Shown piece by piece: positions 51,256-61,286 of a DNA stretch of 64,000 nt (position 1 is its first letter; each line of letters begins with the position of its first letter). Below the pieces are notes generated by a model. That model was given only the letters and a program-made list of their open reading frames with translations, was not told the DNA's origin and did not search any database. The stretch is from Proruminimicrobium sp964487915 (GTDB lineage Bacteria; Elusimicrobiota; Endomicrobiia; Endomicrobiales; Endomicrobiaceae): positions 62,001 to 126,000 of the forward strand of contig CAZASN010000002.1 in the NCBI GenBank assembly GCA_964487915.1, in the 5' to 3' direction. The position numbers and the translations under genes are program-made.

Positions 51256-52509
51256 ATGAAAAAATTAATATTAAGCGCGGTTTGTGTTTTGCTGTCAGCG
51301 TCAGTTGTAAAAGCCGTTGAAATGACTCCCGACTTTTACATGAGAATACGATATGTGGCCCAGGATTTTGAAAATAATTATAAAGATTTGAATTATAATA
51401 CTTTCAGAATAAAAACTTCAATCGGTTTAAAAACGGATTTTAACGAGACCTTCGGAGCATACGTAAGGCTTATGAACGAAAACAGGCCTTATATATATAA
51501 TATGCCCGGCAAATCAAGCGATTACAATATAAACGAGTTTATATTTGAAAGTTTATATTTTGACGCAAAAAATCTTTTCAACGATACTTTGGATATAAGA
51601 GTCGGAAGACAGAATCTTTTTTACGGCGACGGTTTTATGGTATGGGAAGGAACCCCCGGAGACGGATCAAGATCAATATATTTTAACGCCGTAAAATTTA
51701 CAGTCAAAACCGAGCCCGTAACGATAGATATTATAGGCCATGCCGGAACTAAATACGAACAGTATCTGCCGGTTTTCAACCAGACAAACCCGGCGACAAA
51801 ATTAAATAACAGCGCCGAACAGTCGGCAATGATATTCGTAAAAAGCAACATTTCCGATAAAGTCTACATTGAGCCTTTTTATGTATTCAAAAGCGAAAAT
51901 ATAACTTATTATGAAAATATACATACTCTCGGCAGTTACGTCAGATATAAAAACTCTCCGTGGACTTTAAGAGGCCAGTTTGCCGGCCAAATAAGAGATA
52001 ATCTCTCTGAAAAAGGCACGGCTTTCGGCGGATACGGAATTTTAGAGCATGAAAATGTATTTTTTAACGATACCGTTTCCGTCGGAGCAATATATCTTTC
52101 GGGAGACGACGAAAATACAAGCGCTGACGAAGGATGGAACAATTTATACGGGAGAGGAATGTTCATCTGGTCGGATTTATTATGTTTCCTTTATCTGCCG
52201 GAATCCGGCGACGTGGGCTATTGGACCAATTTGCAAATGTATCAGACCCAGTATAAAATAAATTTTTCTGAAAAATTCTATGGTTCACTGCTTTACGCTT
52301 TTCTTTACGCAAATGAAAACGTAAGCGGAAGCATCTACGGAACCGGCAAGAACAGGGGAACGCTCGCTCTGGCAGAACTTGGATATAAATTTAATAAAAA
52401 TGTAAAATTTCTCATATACGGGGAATATTTTAAAGCGGGCGATTTTTATAACGGCGACAAATTAAAAGACGGAACTTTTTTAAAGACGGAATTAACTCTG
52501 AATTTCTAA
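51256..52509 (+). CDS. alginate-export-type outer-membrane porin
   Basis: A 417-residue protein with a signal peptide (about 1-20, cleavage near VKA). The mature part is rich in aromatic, alternating beta strands. The block RVGRQNLFYGDGFMVWEGTP resembles the alginate-export domain that forms 18-stranded barrels in outer membranes. It would export or admit small anionic sugars or similar solutes. The next gene starts 15 bases downstream and may be cotranscribed. Confidence 0.8.
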   Translation: MKKLILSAVCVLLSASVVKAVEMTPDFYMRIRYVAQDFENNYKDLNYNTFRIKTSIGLKTDFNETFGAYVRLMNENRPYIYNMPGKSSDYNINEFIFESLYFDAKNLFNDTLDIRVGRQNLFYGDGFMVWEGTPGDGSRSIYFNAVKFTVKTEPVTIDIIGHAGTKYEQYLPVFNQTNPATKLNNSAEQSAMIFVKSNISDKVYIEPFYVFKSENITYYENIHTLGSYVRYKNSPWTLRGQFAGQIRDNLSEKGTAFGGYGILEHENVFFNDTVSVGAIYLSGDDENTSADEGWNNLYGRGMFIWSDLLCFLYLPESGDVGYWTNLQMYQTQYKINFSEKFYGSLLYAFLYANENVSGSIYGTGKNRGTLALAELGYKFNKNVKFLIYGEYFKAGDFYNGDKLKDGTFLKTELTLNF

Positions 52510-52524
52510 AAAAGGAGGCGGTTG

Positions 52525-53286
52525 ATGAGATTTATAGACAAATATTTCTATATGATTTTGTTTTTATTTGTCATATTTTTATTATTCGCCGTGTCTTTCT
52601 GGAATATTTTTATAGTGCCGCTCCATTCGGAAGTGTCGGCAAACGTATCGGGGCTGGCGGCTCAGGAAGAAAGGATTTTATATTCTTTTTTTGCGTCCGG
52701 CATAGAACAAAATATTGAAAACGAAGAAGCCGACGTATTTAAAAAACAAAAAATGGAAGAAATGAAAAAAACATACAGGGCTCTTTTATACGAAGATAAA
52801 AATCTTTGGCTGCAATCGCAGTCTTTCTGCAAAATTGAATACGAATTCATGGAAAACACGGAAAAACAATTCCTTAAAACAATGTTTATATGGTTCGTTT
52901 TGTTTGTTTTATTTTTGACGCTGGAACTTGCAAACAAGGTTGACTTAAAAAATATTATCAACAAAGTTTTGCTAATTTTAATAACAACGGTTCTTTTAAT
53001 ATACGTTGACAGCGCTAATGTTGACGATAATTTTTTTCTTCTTATGAAAACCGCCGTTTTTCTTACTTCTTTTTATTTTGTTTACGGACTGGCCGGCAGA
53101 TTTAAAACAAACGCGTTTTTCTGGATTTTTATTATAATAGGAATCGTATTTAATCCTTTTATTCCGGTTGTTTCAAAAATTTTATTTTTGGGCAATATAA
53201 ATTTATATTCGGCTGCTGTTTTCATAATATATTTTCTGTTTTTATGCAGGCAAAATCTCTATTCCGAACATAATAAACGCATCTGA
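52525..53286 (+). CDS. membrane protein of unknown function
   Basis: A 253-residue protein with an N-terminal membrane helix (about 8-32), a soluble extracytoplasmic loop (about 33-115, rich in Glu and Lys) and about five further helices. ATG 52525 follows GGAGG with 7-base spacing. It follows the porin gene by 15 bases. It lacks motifs I recognise. The gap to tetR (75 bases) has a fresh promoter, so it is probably the end of the porin operon. Confidence 0.7.
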   Translation: MRFIDKYFYMILFLFVIFLLFAVSFWNIFIVPLHSEVSANVSGLAAQEERILYSFFASGIEQNIENEEADVFKKQKMEEMKKTYRALLYEDKNLWLQSQSFCKIEYEFMENTEKQFLKTMFIWFVLFVLFLTLELANKVDLKNIINKVLLILITTVLLIYVDSANVDDNFFLLMKTAVFLTSFYFVYGLAGRFKTNAFFWIFIIIGIVFNPFIPVVSKILFLGNINLYSAAVFIIYFLFLCRQNLYSEHNKRI

Positions 53287-53323
53287 ACCGGCCGTCGGCC
53301 GCATGCCTTAGAATTTTTAAATC

Positions 53324-53359
53324 TTGACAAAATAATTATACTTGTGTATAATTATACGC
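53324..53359 (+). promoter_or_regulatory. tetR promoter with overlapping palindromic operator, leaderless
   Basis: TTGACA (53324-53329), 17-bp spacer, TATAAT (53347-53352). A perfect inverted repeat ATAATTATAC/GTATAATTAT (53332-53341, 53346-53355; 4-bp gap) covers the spacer and -10 box, a typical TetR-type self-operator. The -10 box ends 7 bases before the ATG at 53360, so the transcript should begin at or next to the start codon. Confidence 0.8.
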
Positions 53360-53971
53360 ATGACCAGACCATCTCATAACATTGACGTATTATTATTTGA
53401 AAAGGGGCAGGAACTGCTCCTTGAAGTCGGCTTTGATAAATTCAGCGTAAGAAACTTATGCAAAAAGGCCGGCGTAAATTTGGGAATGTTTCATTATTAT
53501 TTTAAAACAAAGGAAAATTTCATAGAACTTTTGATTGAACAAGTGTTCGCACAGTATTTAAACGAACAGAAAGAAGCCGCAAAAAAACACGCAAAAGCGA
53601 TAGACAAGCTCAGAGCCGTTATATGCCAAAGAGCTGTTACCGGTCTTAAAAACAAAAGGCTTCTTTTTATGTTTTTTAAAGAGCTCATAAACAGATCTTT
53701 TGATAAAATAATAAAAAGACACAGAAAAGAAGAATTGAAATTTCTCGTGCCTATAATAGAGCAATGCAAAAAAGACAAAGACATATCGCGCAATTTTGAA
53801 ATAAAATTCATACTGCCTCTTTTAATACCGACGGTTAATTTTGCGATAGCAGCGGAACTTTTTAAAGCCGAACGCATAGAAGAAGACGGCACTATCGTAA
53901 ATTCGGAAAAAGCGGATTTTAAAGACTATGTAAACAATTTAATAGACATTATATTCAGGGGATTAAAATGA
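53360..53971 (+). CDS. TetR-family transcriptional regulator
   Basis: A 203-residue repressor. The HTH lies at about residues 25-47 (SVRNLCKKAGVNLGMFHYYFKTKENF), followed by an all-helical ligand domain. I start at ATG 53360 because the promoter and operator end there. It overlaps the downstream tolC-like gene by ATGA and would repress its own efflux operon until a toxic compound binds. The inducer is unknown. Confidence 0.92.
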   Translation: MTRPSHNIDVLLFEKGQELLLEVGFDKFSVRNLCKKAGVNLGMFHYYFKTKENFIELLIEQVFAQYLNEQKEAAKKHAKAIDKLRAVICQRAVTGLKNKRLLFMFFKELINRSFDKIIKRHRKEELKFLVPIIEQCKKDKDISRNFEIKFILPLLIPTVNFAIAAELFKAERIEEDGTIVNSEKADFKDYVNNLIDIIFRGLK

Positions 53972-55422
53972 AGAACAACATCAAAAAAATAGGATTTTTC
54001 GTTTTCATGACAATAATCATGTTTTTTGCGTCAGCTTCTTACGCGGATTTTTTAACAGTGGATCAGTATTTAAAAAAAGTTGAGGAAAACAACAGCACTT
54101 TTAAAGAAATAAATTTCCAGATAGAAGCGGTATCAAAAAAATTCAGAGAAACGGACAGAGCGTATTCCGCTTCTCTCGATTCAAATCTCAATTACGCCAA
54201 CGATAAAACAAGAACTTATTCAAGCGCTATTTCCGGTTTTGCAGACCAGAAGACGGAAGCTTTGGATTTTAACGTATCGGTAAACAAACAGTTTAAAACC
54301 GGAACTTTGTTTTCGGCGGGATACGGAACTTCTCATACCGCGGTAAATTATATATTGCCGGAGTACACGGTTTCGGATATGGCTCCTTTTTTGGCTCTTG
54401 AACAGTCTCTTCTAAAAAATCTCAACGGAGACTTGACGAAAATTTCAACGGCGAAATTAAAAGCTGCGTCAAAAGCTCTCATATATCTGCAAACTTACAA
54501 AAAACAGCAGCTTATTTTAAACGCGCAAAAAACATACTGGGCTTTTTCATACGCAAAAACTGTAAACGAATTCAGAAAAATGTCTCTTGAAAGAAGCAAA
54601 AAAATTCTTGATTGGAATACCGCCAGATACAATAAAGATCTTGCGGAAAAAAATGACGTTTTACAATCAAAAGCTCTTTATAAAGGAAGAGAACTTGCGT
54701 TAAAACAATCGGAATACGATATGTCCGAAGCATGCAGAAATTTTAACGAACTTATAAACATATCTTCCGATTGCACGGATTATCAGGTTGAATCTCTTAA
54801 TAATCTTGAACAGTATTTTAAAGACATTTCTGAATTAAAAAGAAATGGAGGCAAAAGAGCCGACGTTCTCGCCGCTCTTTCAAATGCCGAAAGTTATAAA
54901 TTCGCCGCTGAAGAACAGGCAAAATCCACCGGCGCAGATTTGAAACTGAACGGAAGATTCGCTTTTAACGGAGCCAACTCTTCTTTTTCGGCTGCCGCGT
55001 CCGAAATGTCAAAATTAAGATATCCTTCATGGGCTTTGGGCCTTTCTTATTCGGTACCTCTTGATTTCTCGCTTAGAAAAACCGTGAACGAAGGTTTTGA
55101 AGCCGAAATACGTTCGGCCGAGAAACAGGCGGAAGCAACCGATCTTGCGGAACTGAACGACTGGCTGCAGTTAAATACTAATTGGAAAAATTCGCTTGCA
55201 AAATACGAAATATCAAAAGAAATAAATAAAATCCAGCAGGAAAGAAATATTGAAGAGCAAAAACTGTTAAAAAGAGGCAGAAGCACGACTTCGGACATGA
55301 TAAAAAGCGAAGATGACCTTGACGATGCGGTTCTTACTCAATATCAAATGTCTATGGATTTAATTTTCATATTGTCTGAAAGCCGCACGCTTTACGACAC
55401 ACAAACTATTACTTTGGAGTGA
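53968..55422 (+). CDS. TolC-family outer-membrane efflux protein
   Basis: A 484-residue protein with a signal peptide (about 1-27, cleavage near SYA) and the long heptad-rich helices of TolC (about 30-200 and 250-460). Repeats of the N-terminal half recur in the second half, as in the TolC fold. It forms an outer-membrane channel. It overlaps tetR and lies 7 bases before an RND pump gene. A periplasmic adaptor gene, which TolC-RND systems need, is missing from the operon. Confidence 0.9.
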   Translation: MKNNIKKIGFFVFMTIIMFFASASYADFLTVDQYLKKVEENNSTFKEINFQIEAVSKKFRETDRAYSASLDSNLNYANDKTRTYSSAISGFADQKTEALDFNVSVNKQFKTGTLFSAGYGTSHTAVNYILPEYTVSDMAPFLALEQSLLKNLNGDLTKISTAKLKAASKALIYLQTYKKQQLILNAQKTYWAFSYAKTVNEFRKMSLERSKKILDWNTARYNKDLAEKNDVLQSKALYKGRELALKQSEYDMSEACRNFNELINISSDCTDYQVESLNNLEQYFKDISELKRNGGKRADVLAALSNAESYKFAAEEQAKSTGADLKLNGRFAFNGANSSFSAAASEMSKLRYPSWALGLSYSVPLDFSLRKTVNEGFEAEIRSAEKQAEATDLAELNDWLQLNTNWKNSLAKYEISKEINKIQQERNIEEQKLLKRGRSTTSDMIKSEDDLDDAVLTQYQMSMDLIFILSESRTLYDTQTITLE

Positions 55423-55429
55423 TAAAATC

Positions 55430-58400
55430 ATGAATTTGGCAAAAATAGCAATCAGAAGACCGACTTTTATATTCGCTTTATTGATGGCGGTTATAGTCAT
55501 CGGATTAATAGCGATGAAAACTCTTTCGGTGAGAATGTTTCCGGACGTTGAATTTCCTTACGTCGTAGTAACGATACAATATCCCGGAGCAGGCCCCGAG
55601 GAAATAGAACTGTTGGTAAATAAAAAAGTTGAAGACGCGGTAAGCTCTGTCTCCGGCATCAAACACATTTATTCCGTAAGCCAGGACAGTTACGGCATGG
55701 CATGGGTTGAATTTAACCTCAGCAAAGATCCGGATATAGCTCTTCAGGAAGTAAAAGATAAAATAGCCGAAATCAGAAACGATTTCCCTACCGACATAAA
55801 AGAGCCTATTATCCAAAAACTTGATCCTAACTCGCAGCCGATACTTTTAATCAGCTTAAGAGCCAACCTTAAAGATAAAGAGATATACGATCTTGCCGAC
55901 GATTATTACAAAAAGGAACTTTCAAGAATAGACGGCGTTTCAAAAGTTGACATATTCGGAGGAACAAAAAGAGAAATTCACGTTGACGTAGATAAAAACA
56001 AACTGAAACAATACGACATGACATTGACGGCCGTTGCTTCAAAAGTGGCTTTAAACAGCACCAATATCCCTATAGGGCATTTTTCAAAAGGGCCTAAAGA
56101 CGTATCTTTCAGAACTATCGGAGAATTCCGTTCCATAAGCCAAATAAGCGATGTAATAGTAAACTTTGTCGGCAACGATGTCCCCGTCACTATAAAAGAT
56201 ATAGCGAAAGTCAAAGATTCAACCGAAGAAACTTATACTGTCGGAAGAATCAACATCAAAGAAAACGGAGAAATTAAATCTGAAAACACTTTGATTCTTG
56301 CCGTTTACAAACAGGCAAAATCAAACGACGTCAGAATATCCGATCATCTTACTACGAAAGTTGCAGAATTGAATAAAAAAGCCGATTCGATTAAAGGCCA
56401 GCCCAAATTAAAAATAGTAAAAGACGCCGCATGGCCCGTAAGAGCAAACATCAAAGACGTTACGGCCACAATATTTGAAGGAATATTTCTTGCGATCGTC
56501 GTAGTTTATTTCTTTTTGGGAAGCTGGAGATCAACTTTCATAACGGCTCTTGCTTTACCGAACAGTTTAATCGGCGCATTTATTTTTATGTCTCTGTTTG
56601 ATTTCAGCGTAAACGTTATCTCGCTTATGGCTTTATCTCTTACGGTAGGGCTTCTTATAGACGACGCTATCGTTGTGCGTGAAAACATTTTCAGACATTA
56701 TGAAGAAGGCGAAGATCCCGTTGAAGCGGCCGAAAAAGGAACAAATGAAGTGGCTTTGGCGGTAATAGCGACCACTCTGACTGTTATCTCGGTATTTTTG
56801 CCTATAGGATTTTTATCGGGCATAGTAGGCCAGTTTTTCAGAGAATTCGGATTGACTGTAGTTTTTGCTATGATAATATCCCTTCTTGACGCCTTGACCA
56901 TAGCGCCTCTTCTTTCGGCGTATATGATAACAAAAAGAAAAATCGCAGAGAAAAAACAAAACCTTTTTGTAAGAGTTTTCAGAATGCTGACCGTGGGCTG
57001 GTTTAATAAATTTTATCACTTAACCGAGAAATTTTATGAAAAAACCGTCAGATATATTCTTGAAAATAAAAAGAAAGTTCTTTTAATTACTGTTTTAATA
57101 TTTTTCTCATCGCTTTATATAGCGAAATTTCTGCCTGTTGTTTTTATGCCAAGCCATGAAAACGGAGAATTTTTAATTAATCTTGAAGCAAAACCGGGAA
57201 CTTCGTTAAGCTATTTGAACGATAATTACGTAAAAGAAATCGAAGCCTCCGTAATGAATGAAAAAGAGATTGAATATGCAGTTACCATGGTTGGCAATTC
57301 GCAGAAAGAACTTAATAAAGCCATGATTTTCGTTAAAATGGTTCCGGATAAGGAAAGAAAAGTATCAACAAACCAGATGAAACAGAACTTAAGGAATCTT
57401 TTGAAAGATAAATTTGATAAAGATTTAATTCTCTCATTTGACGATATGGGATCTTTCGGAACCGAAAAACCGTTTTCGCTTATGTTATACGGAGACGATA
57501 CTGCTACTCTTTCTAAAACCGCAAACTTTCTTATAAGCAAATTCAGCAATATTGACGGGCTTCTTGATATCTCAACAAATTTAAGAAGCGGAAAACCGGA
57601 AAGACAGGTTATAATGAATCCGGATAAAATGCTTGCTTTCGGAGTCCACTCGGTAACAGCCGGCAGCGAACTCAGAGCGATGGTTGAAGGAGTAACGCCG
57701 GCAAAGTACAGAGAAAACGGACTTGAATACGATATAAGAGTTAAACTGCAGGAAGACCAAAAAGATATTATGAGCGCGTTTAACGACATTTACATAGGAA
57801 ACACAAACAACAAACTGCTGAGACTGCGCAACGTTTCTTCTCTTGTAGACGCTGAAGGCCCGACTAAAATATACAGACGCGACAGGTCAACGTATATATC
57901 AATTGAAGGAAATCTTGCGCCGAACGCAAACCTGCAGGGTATACAAAAACAGGTTGAAAAAATTATAAAAGAAGAAAAGGCTAAACCGGAAAATACTTCT
58001 ATGAAGGATTTAACCTATGATTTTTCAGGCGATTCGGAACAGATGAAAGAATTGTTTACAAACATGATAATAGCGGCATGTCTTTCGCTTGTGTTTATAT
58101 ATATGGTGTTGGCAAGCTTATATGAATCCCTTATAACTCCGTTTACCATAATGGTTGCTCTTCCTCTTGCTGTGGTTGGAGGGCTTGTTGCTCTTCACAT
58201 AACGCACCAGTCAATAAGCATGTTTACTATGATAGGATTTATCATGCTGCTCGGTATCGTTGCCAAAAACTCCATTCTGCTTGTTGACTATATACAGCAG
58301 ATGATGAGAAAAGGACATGATATAAAAGAAGCTATCGTAATATCCGGCAAAAAAAGATTAAGACCTATTTTGATGACATCGGTCGCTTTGGCGGCAGGCA

Positions 58401-58615
58401 TGCTTCCGACCGCTATGGGATTAAGCGAAGTCGGAAAATTCAGAATGAGCATGGGTATAGTCGTAATAGGCGGAATTGTAAGTTCAACGGTACTGACTCT
58501 GCTTATAGTGCCCGCGATATTTGAATATTTAAACTCTTTCAGAATGTGGTCCAGAAAACTTCTCGGAAGACCAGAGCTCAGAATGATAGATAAAGAACAT
58601 AACAACAACCAATAA
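55430..58615 (+). CDS. RND-family efflux pump inner-membrane subunit
   Basis: A 1061-residue HAE1/HAE3-like RND protein. It has twelve helices in the 1+5+1+5 pattern, porter domain segments such as GAGPEEIELLVNKKVEDAV and LDPNSQPILLISL, and the TM4 proton-relay acidic region (GLLIDDAIVVRENIFRHYEEG). It uses the proton gradient to export drugs or lipids. It follows tolC in one operon under TetR control, without a membrane-fusion (AcrA-like) gene. It may share an adaptor encoded elsewhere. Confidence 0.94.
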   Translation: MNLAKIAIRRPTFIFALLMAVIVIGLIAMKTLSVRMFPDVEFPYVVVTIQYPGAGPEEIELLVNKKVEDAVSSVSGIKHIYSVSQDSYGMAWVEFNLSKDPDIALQEVKDKIAEIRNDFPTDIKEPIIQKLDPNSQPILLISLRANLKDKEIYDLADDYYKKELSRIDGVSKVDIFGGTKREIHVDVDKNKLKQYDMTLTAVASKVALNSTNIPIGHFSKGPKDVSFRTIGEFRSISQISDVIVNFVGNDVPVTIKDIAKVKDSTEETYTVGRINIKENGEIKSENTLILAVYKQAKSNDVRISDHLTTKVAELNKKADSIKGQPKLKIVKDAAWPVRANIKDVTATIFEGIFLAIVVVYFFLGSWRSTFITALALPNSLIGAFIFMSLFDFSVNVISLMALSLTVGLLIDDAIVVRENIFRHYEEGEDPVEAAEKGTNEVALAVIATTLTVISVFLPIGFLSGIVGQFFREFGLTVVFAMIISLLDALTIAPLLSAYMITKRKIAEKKQNLFVRVFRMLTVGWFNKFYHLTEKFYEKTVRYILENKKKVLLITVLIFFSSLYIAKFLPVVFMPSHENGEFLINLEAKPGTSLSYLNDNYVKEIEASVMNEKEIEYAVTMVGNSQKELNKAMIFVKMVPDKERKVSTNQMKQNLRNLLKDKFDKDLILSFDDMGSFGTEKPFSLMLYGDDTATLSKTANFLISKFSNIDGLLDISTNLRSGKPERQVIMNPDKMLAFGVHSVTAGSELRAMVEGVTPAKYRENGLEYDIRVKLQEDQKDIMSAFNDIYIGNTNNKLLRLRNVSSLVDAEGPTKIYRRDRSTYISIEGNLAPNANLQGIQKQVEKIIKEEKAKPENTSMKDLTYDFSGDSEQMKELFTNMIIAACLSLVFIYMVLASLYESLITPFTIMVALPLAVVGGLVALHITHQSISMFTMIGFIMLLGIVAKNSILLVDYIQQMMRKGHDIKEAIVISGKKRLRPILMTSVALAAGMLPTAMGLSEVGKFRMSMGIVVIGGIVSSTVLTLLIVPAIFEYLNSFRMWSRKLLGRPELRMIDKEHNNNQ

Positions 58616-58630
58616 AGAAAATCATACTGT

Positions 58631-58668
58631 AAACCGGCCTTGAAAAACAGGCCGGTTTATTTTTTTGC
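58631..58668 (+). terminator. RND operon terminator
   Basis: A perfect 10-bp stem AAACCGGCCT/AGGCCGGTTT (58631-58640, 58649-58658) with an 8-nt loop is followed by a T-run. It lies 16 bases after the RND stop. Confidence 0.9.
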
Positions 58669-58675
58669 CGAAAAA

Positions 58676-58704
58676 TTGTAATCGGTTTATTTTTTTTATA
58701 TAAT
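58676..58704 (+). promoter_or_regulatory. sensor-kinase promoter, near-leaderless
   Basis: TTGTAA (58676-58681), 17-bp spacer, TATAAT (58699-58704). The ATG at 58717 is 12 bases from the -10 box, so the transcript leader would be only about 6 bases, too short for a Shine-Dalgarno site. Confidence 0.7.
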
Positions 58705-58716
58705 CACCGATATAAA

Positions 58717-60864
58717 ATGTATAATCTTCAGCAGATTTTATTATACGTCTCTTCTCTGGCCGCAGTCGCTCTTGCGGTATTCGTTTTCATAAAAAATAAA
58801 AAAAATACCGTAAGCGTTTCCTTCGCGGGGTTATGCGCCGCCTCATTTTTATGGCTTTTCTCATACGCCCGCATGCTTACGGCTTCGTTTGAAACCGTCT
58901 CGGTTTGGATAAAATCCGGTACGGCAGGCATGATTCTTGTTCCGGCATTTTCAATGTTTTTTATACTGTCTTTTATAAAAGCGCCGGTTAAAAAAATAAC
59001 TTTATGGGTCACAGCCGTTATTACGGTAATTTTTACCGCTCTTGTTCTGTTCTCCGATTTGTTTATAAATCGCGTTACAATTAACGACTGGGGGCCGTAT
59101 CCGCGCGCGGGCGAACTTCATTTTTTATTTATCATATATTCCGTTTTTATTATTTTATTCGCGCTGCATAAAGCGTACAAATATATTAAAAGCGACGACA
59201 TTACGTCAATAAAAAAATATAAAGTAATATACATAATTCTCACTTATTGCCTGTTTACGGTTCTGTTTATATTTGACAGCCTGTTTTTTTACAATATCTT
59301 CAAATTTGAACCGATTACTCATTTGACAATGCTTTTTTGTCTGTCCACGGCCGCCTTGATTATTTCAAATTATAACCTTGCGAATTTAAAAGTTTTATCA
59401 ATTAAACTGGTTATTTTTCTATTTATGCTTCTTCTGGTATTGTCAATTACAAGCCACATCGCAAAATTTTCGAACAATATCTTTCTTTCAAATTTATTTA
59501 CGTTTTTGCTTACGATAAGCTGTTTTATGCTTTATAAAAGAATCATTTTAAAAGCCGAAGATCTTCTTTTGGCGAAAAGCAAACATTACCAAAATCTGCT
59601 TCTGCACGCGGCAAGCGGAATGGCTCAGGAACACAATCTTGAAAGGCTTTTGAAACTTATAGCCATTATCGTATTGAAAACGATAAAAGTAAATTTCGTC
59701 GCGATATTTCTTGAAAACAAAGAACAAAATAATTTTGAAATCAAAATTTTAAGGTCTTTTTCCAGTTCCGCAAACGAACTTTTATTTTCATACGATTACG
59801 AACATCCGTTTATCAATTACATACGCCACAAAGAAAATCCTTTTTTATTTGACGAAATACCGCAGTATATAGCCAATTCCGTAGTTCTGCCTTTTAAAGT
59901 AGCCCTTGTCATTCCTTCGTTTTACGAGGGCGTAAAAGGTTTTATGGTGATCGGCGAAAAGAACAACAAAGATATTTTCACAAGAGATGACATAAATATT
60001 TTTAAAATGCTTGCAAGGCAGACTTCTCTTGCAATGGGCAACTGCCTGTTTTTTGACGAATACAAGCAGGCTCAGGAAAAAATATTTACGGCCGAAAAGC
60101 TAGCCTCAATCGGAGGACTCGCCGAAGGCGTCGCCCACCAGATAAGAAACAGGCTACACCAGTTTTCGGTTCTGACCGGAGATTTAAAATACGAAATTAT
60201 AGACTGTCTTAAACAAAATAAGGAAATAGCGGACAATAAAAATCTGACCGAAACTTTTGATTATCTTACAAAAATATCCGAATCGCTTGAAACAAACGTC
60301 AAGAAAACAAACGATGTCGTCAGCAGCATTTTAAATTACGCAAAAATAGAATCAAAGCAGCTTATGTTTGAACATTTCAAATTCGGAGAAATTGTCGATT
60401 TGTCTTTTGAATTATTAAGCGCAAAACATAAAATAACCGACATGGGCAATTTGAAAATTATAAGAAATTTCAAGGACGATTCAACCGTTTTCGCCGTACA
60501 GGCCCATATGATGGAAATAGTATACAACCTTATTGACAACGCTTATGAGGCGATTTGCGAAAAACATAATATTTTAACAGGCGAAAACTTAAAAAACTTT
60601 GTTCCCGAAATCGCTATCACGCTGTCAAAAAAAGATAAAATAACGACGATTCACATATCTGACAACGGCATAGGAGTCAAGGAAGAAAATCTTTCAAAAA
60701 TATTCGTTCCGTTTTTTACGACAAAATCATCAACAAAATCAGGAACCGGAATAGGCATGTACATTGTCAAAAGAATTATCGTTGAAAACTTAAAAGGAAG
60801 GATATGGATAGAATCAACTTATATGCATGGGACCGACATATTCATTGAGTTGCCAAACATATAA
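58717..60864 (+). CDS. membrane sensor histidine kinase
   Basis: A 715-residue kinase. About seven or eight N-terminal helices form a HisK-N-7TM-like sensor (about 1-280), then a GAF domain (about 300-440) and a kinase core. The H-box is GVAHQIRNRLHQ with His474, the N-box is MMEIVYNLIDNAYEA, and DNGIGVKEENLSKIF and GTGIGMYIVK are the G boxes. It autophosphorylates on the conserved His and passes phosphate to a response regulator. The response regulator gene starts 56 bases downstream and is the likely partner. Confidence 0.93.
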   Translation: MYNLQQILLYVSSLAAVALAVFVFIKNKKNTVSVSFAGLCAASFLWLFSYARMLTASFETVSVWIKSGTAGMILVPAFSMFFILSFIKAPVKKITLWVTAVITVIFTALVLFSDLFINRVTINDWGPYPRAGELHFLFIIYSVFIILFALHKAYKYIKSDDITSIKKYKVIYIILTYCLFTVLFIFDSLFFYNIFKFEPITHLTMLFCLSTAALIISNYNLANLKVLSIKLVIFLFMLLLVLSITSHIAKFSNNIFLSNLFTFLLTISCFMLYKRIILKAEDLLLAKSKHYQNLLLHAASGMAQEHNLERLLKLIAIIVLKTIKVNFVAIFLENKEQNNFEIKILRSFSSSANELLFSYDYEHPFINYIRHKENPFLFDEIPQYIANSVVLPFKVALVIPSFYEGVKGFMVIGEKNNKDIFTRDDINIFKMLARQTSLAMGNCLFFDEYKQAQEKIFTAEKLASIGGLAEGVAHQIRNRLHQFSVLTGDLKYEIIDCLKQNKEIADNKNLTETFDYLTKISESLETNVKKTNDVVSSILNYAKIESKQLMFEHFKFGEIVDLSFELLSAKHKITDMGNLKIIRNFKDDSTVFAVQAHMMEIVYNLIDNAYEAICEKHNILTGENLKNFVPEIAITLSKKDKITTIHISDNGIGVKEENLSKIFVPFFTTKSSTKSGTGIGMYIVKRIIVENLKGRIWIESTYMHGTDIFIELPNI

Positions 60865-60920
60865 ACTTTTGTTATACTATGCGGCAGTTGCCGATATCCA
60901 ATCTGATTTTGAGGTTATCC

Positions 60921-61286
60921 GTGAGAAAAAAGATACTTATCGTAGACGATGAAGAAGAAATTTTAGCTTTTATGGCAAGATTTCTCAAAAGGCTTGAAAT
61001 TGACAGCATTACTGCGATTTCCGGCGAAGAGGCGATAGAACTGTATAAAAAAAACACTTTTGACTGCGTTCTTCTTGATATCCATCTGGGAGGAATGAGC
61101 GGAGTGGAAGTTTTAAAAAACCTCAAAAAGATGGACCCTAAAGTAAAAGCGATGATTATAACCGGCAACATATGTTCGGATTTAAAAACGGACGTCCATA
61201 ACCTCGGCGTTCTTGACTACATACAAAAACCCATAGATTTGTCAGATTTTAAAGAAAAAATTCTTACTTATATTAACAACCAATGA
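60921..61286 (+). CDS. single-domain response regulator
   Basis: A 121-residue receiver domain without output domain. The acidic pair is D9/D10, the phospho-acceptor Asp53 is in DCVLLDIHLGG, and the conserved Lys is in YIQKPID. The start is GTG 60921, which follows GAGG. The 60879 start would add 14 residues before the domain. It overlaps the HD-GYP gene by ATGA. It probably relays phosphate from the sensor kinase to the HD-GYP protein or another target through protein contact. Confidence 0.92.
   Translation: MRKKILIVDDEEEILAFMARFLKRLEIDSITAISGEEAIELYKKNTFDCVLLDIHLGGMSGVEVLKNLKKMDPKVKAMIITGNICSDLKTDVHNLGVLDYIQKPIDLSDFKEKILTYINNQ

Noticed and set aside
52525..53286. Chemoreceptor or sensor for the TetR operon
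   Set aside because: It has no HAMP, signalling or ligand-binding motif. Its spacing places it with the porin gene.
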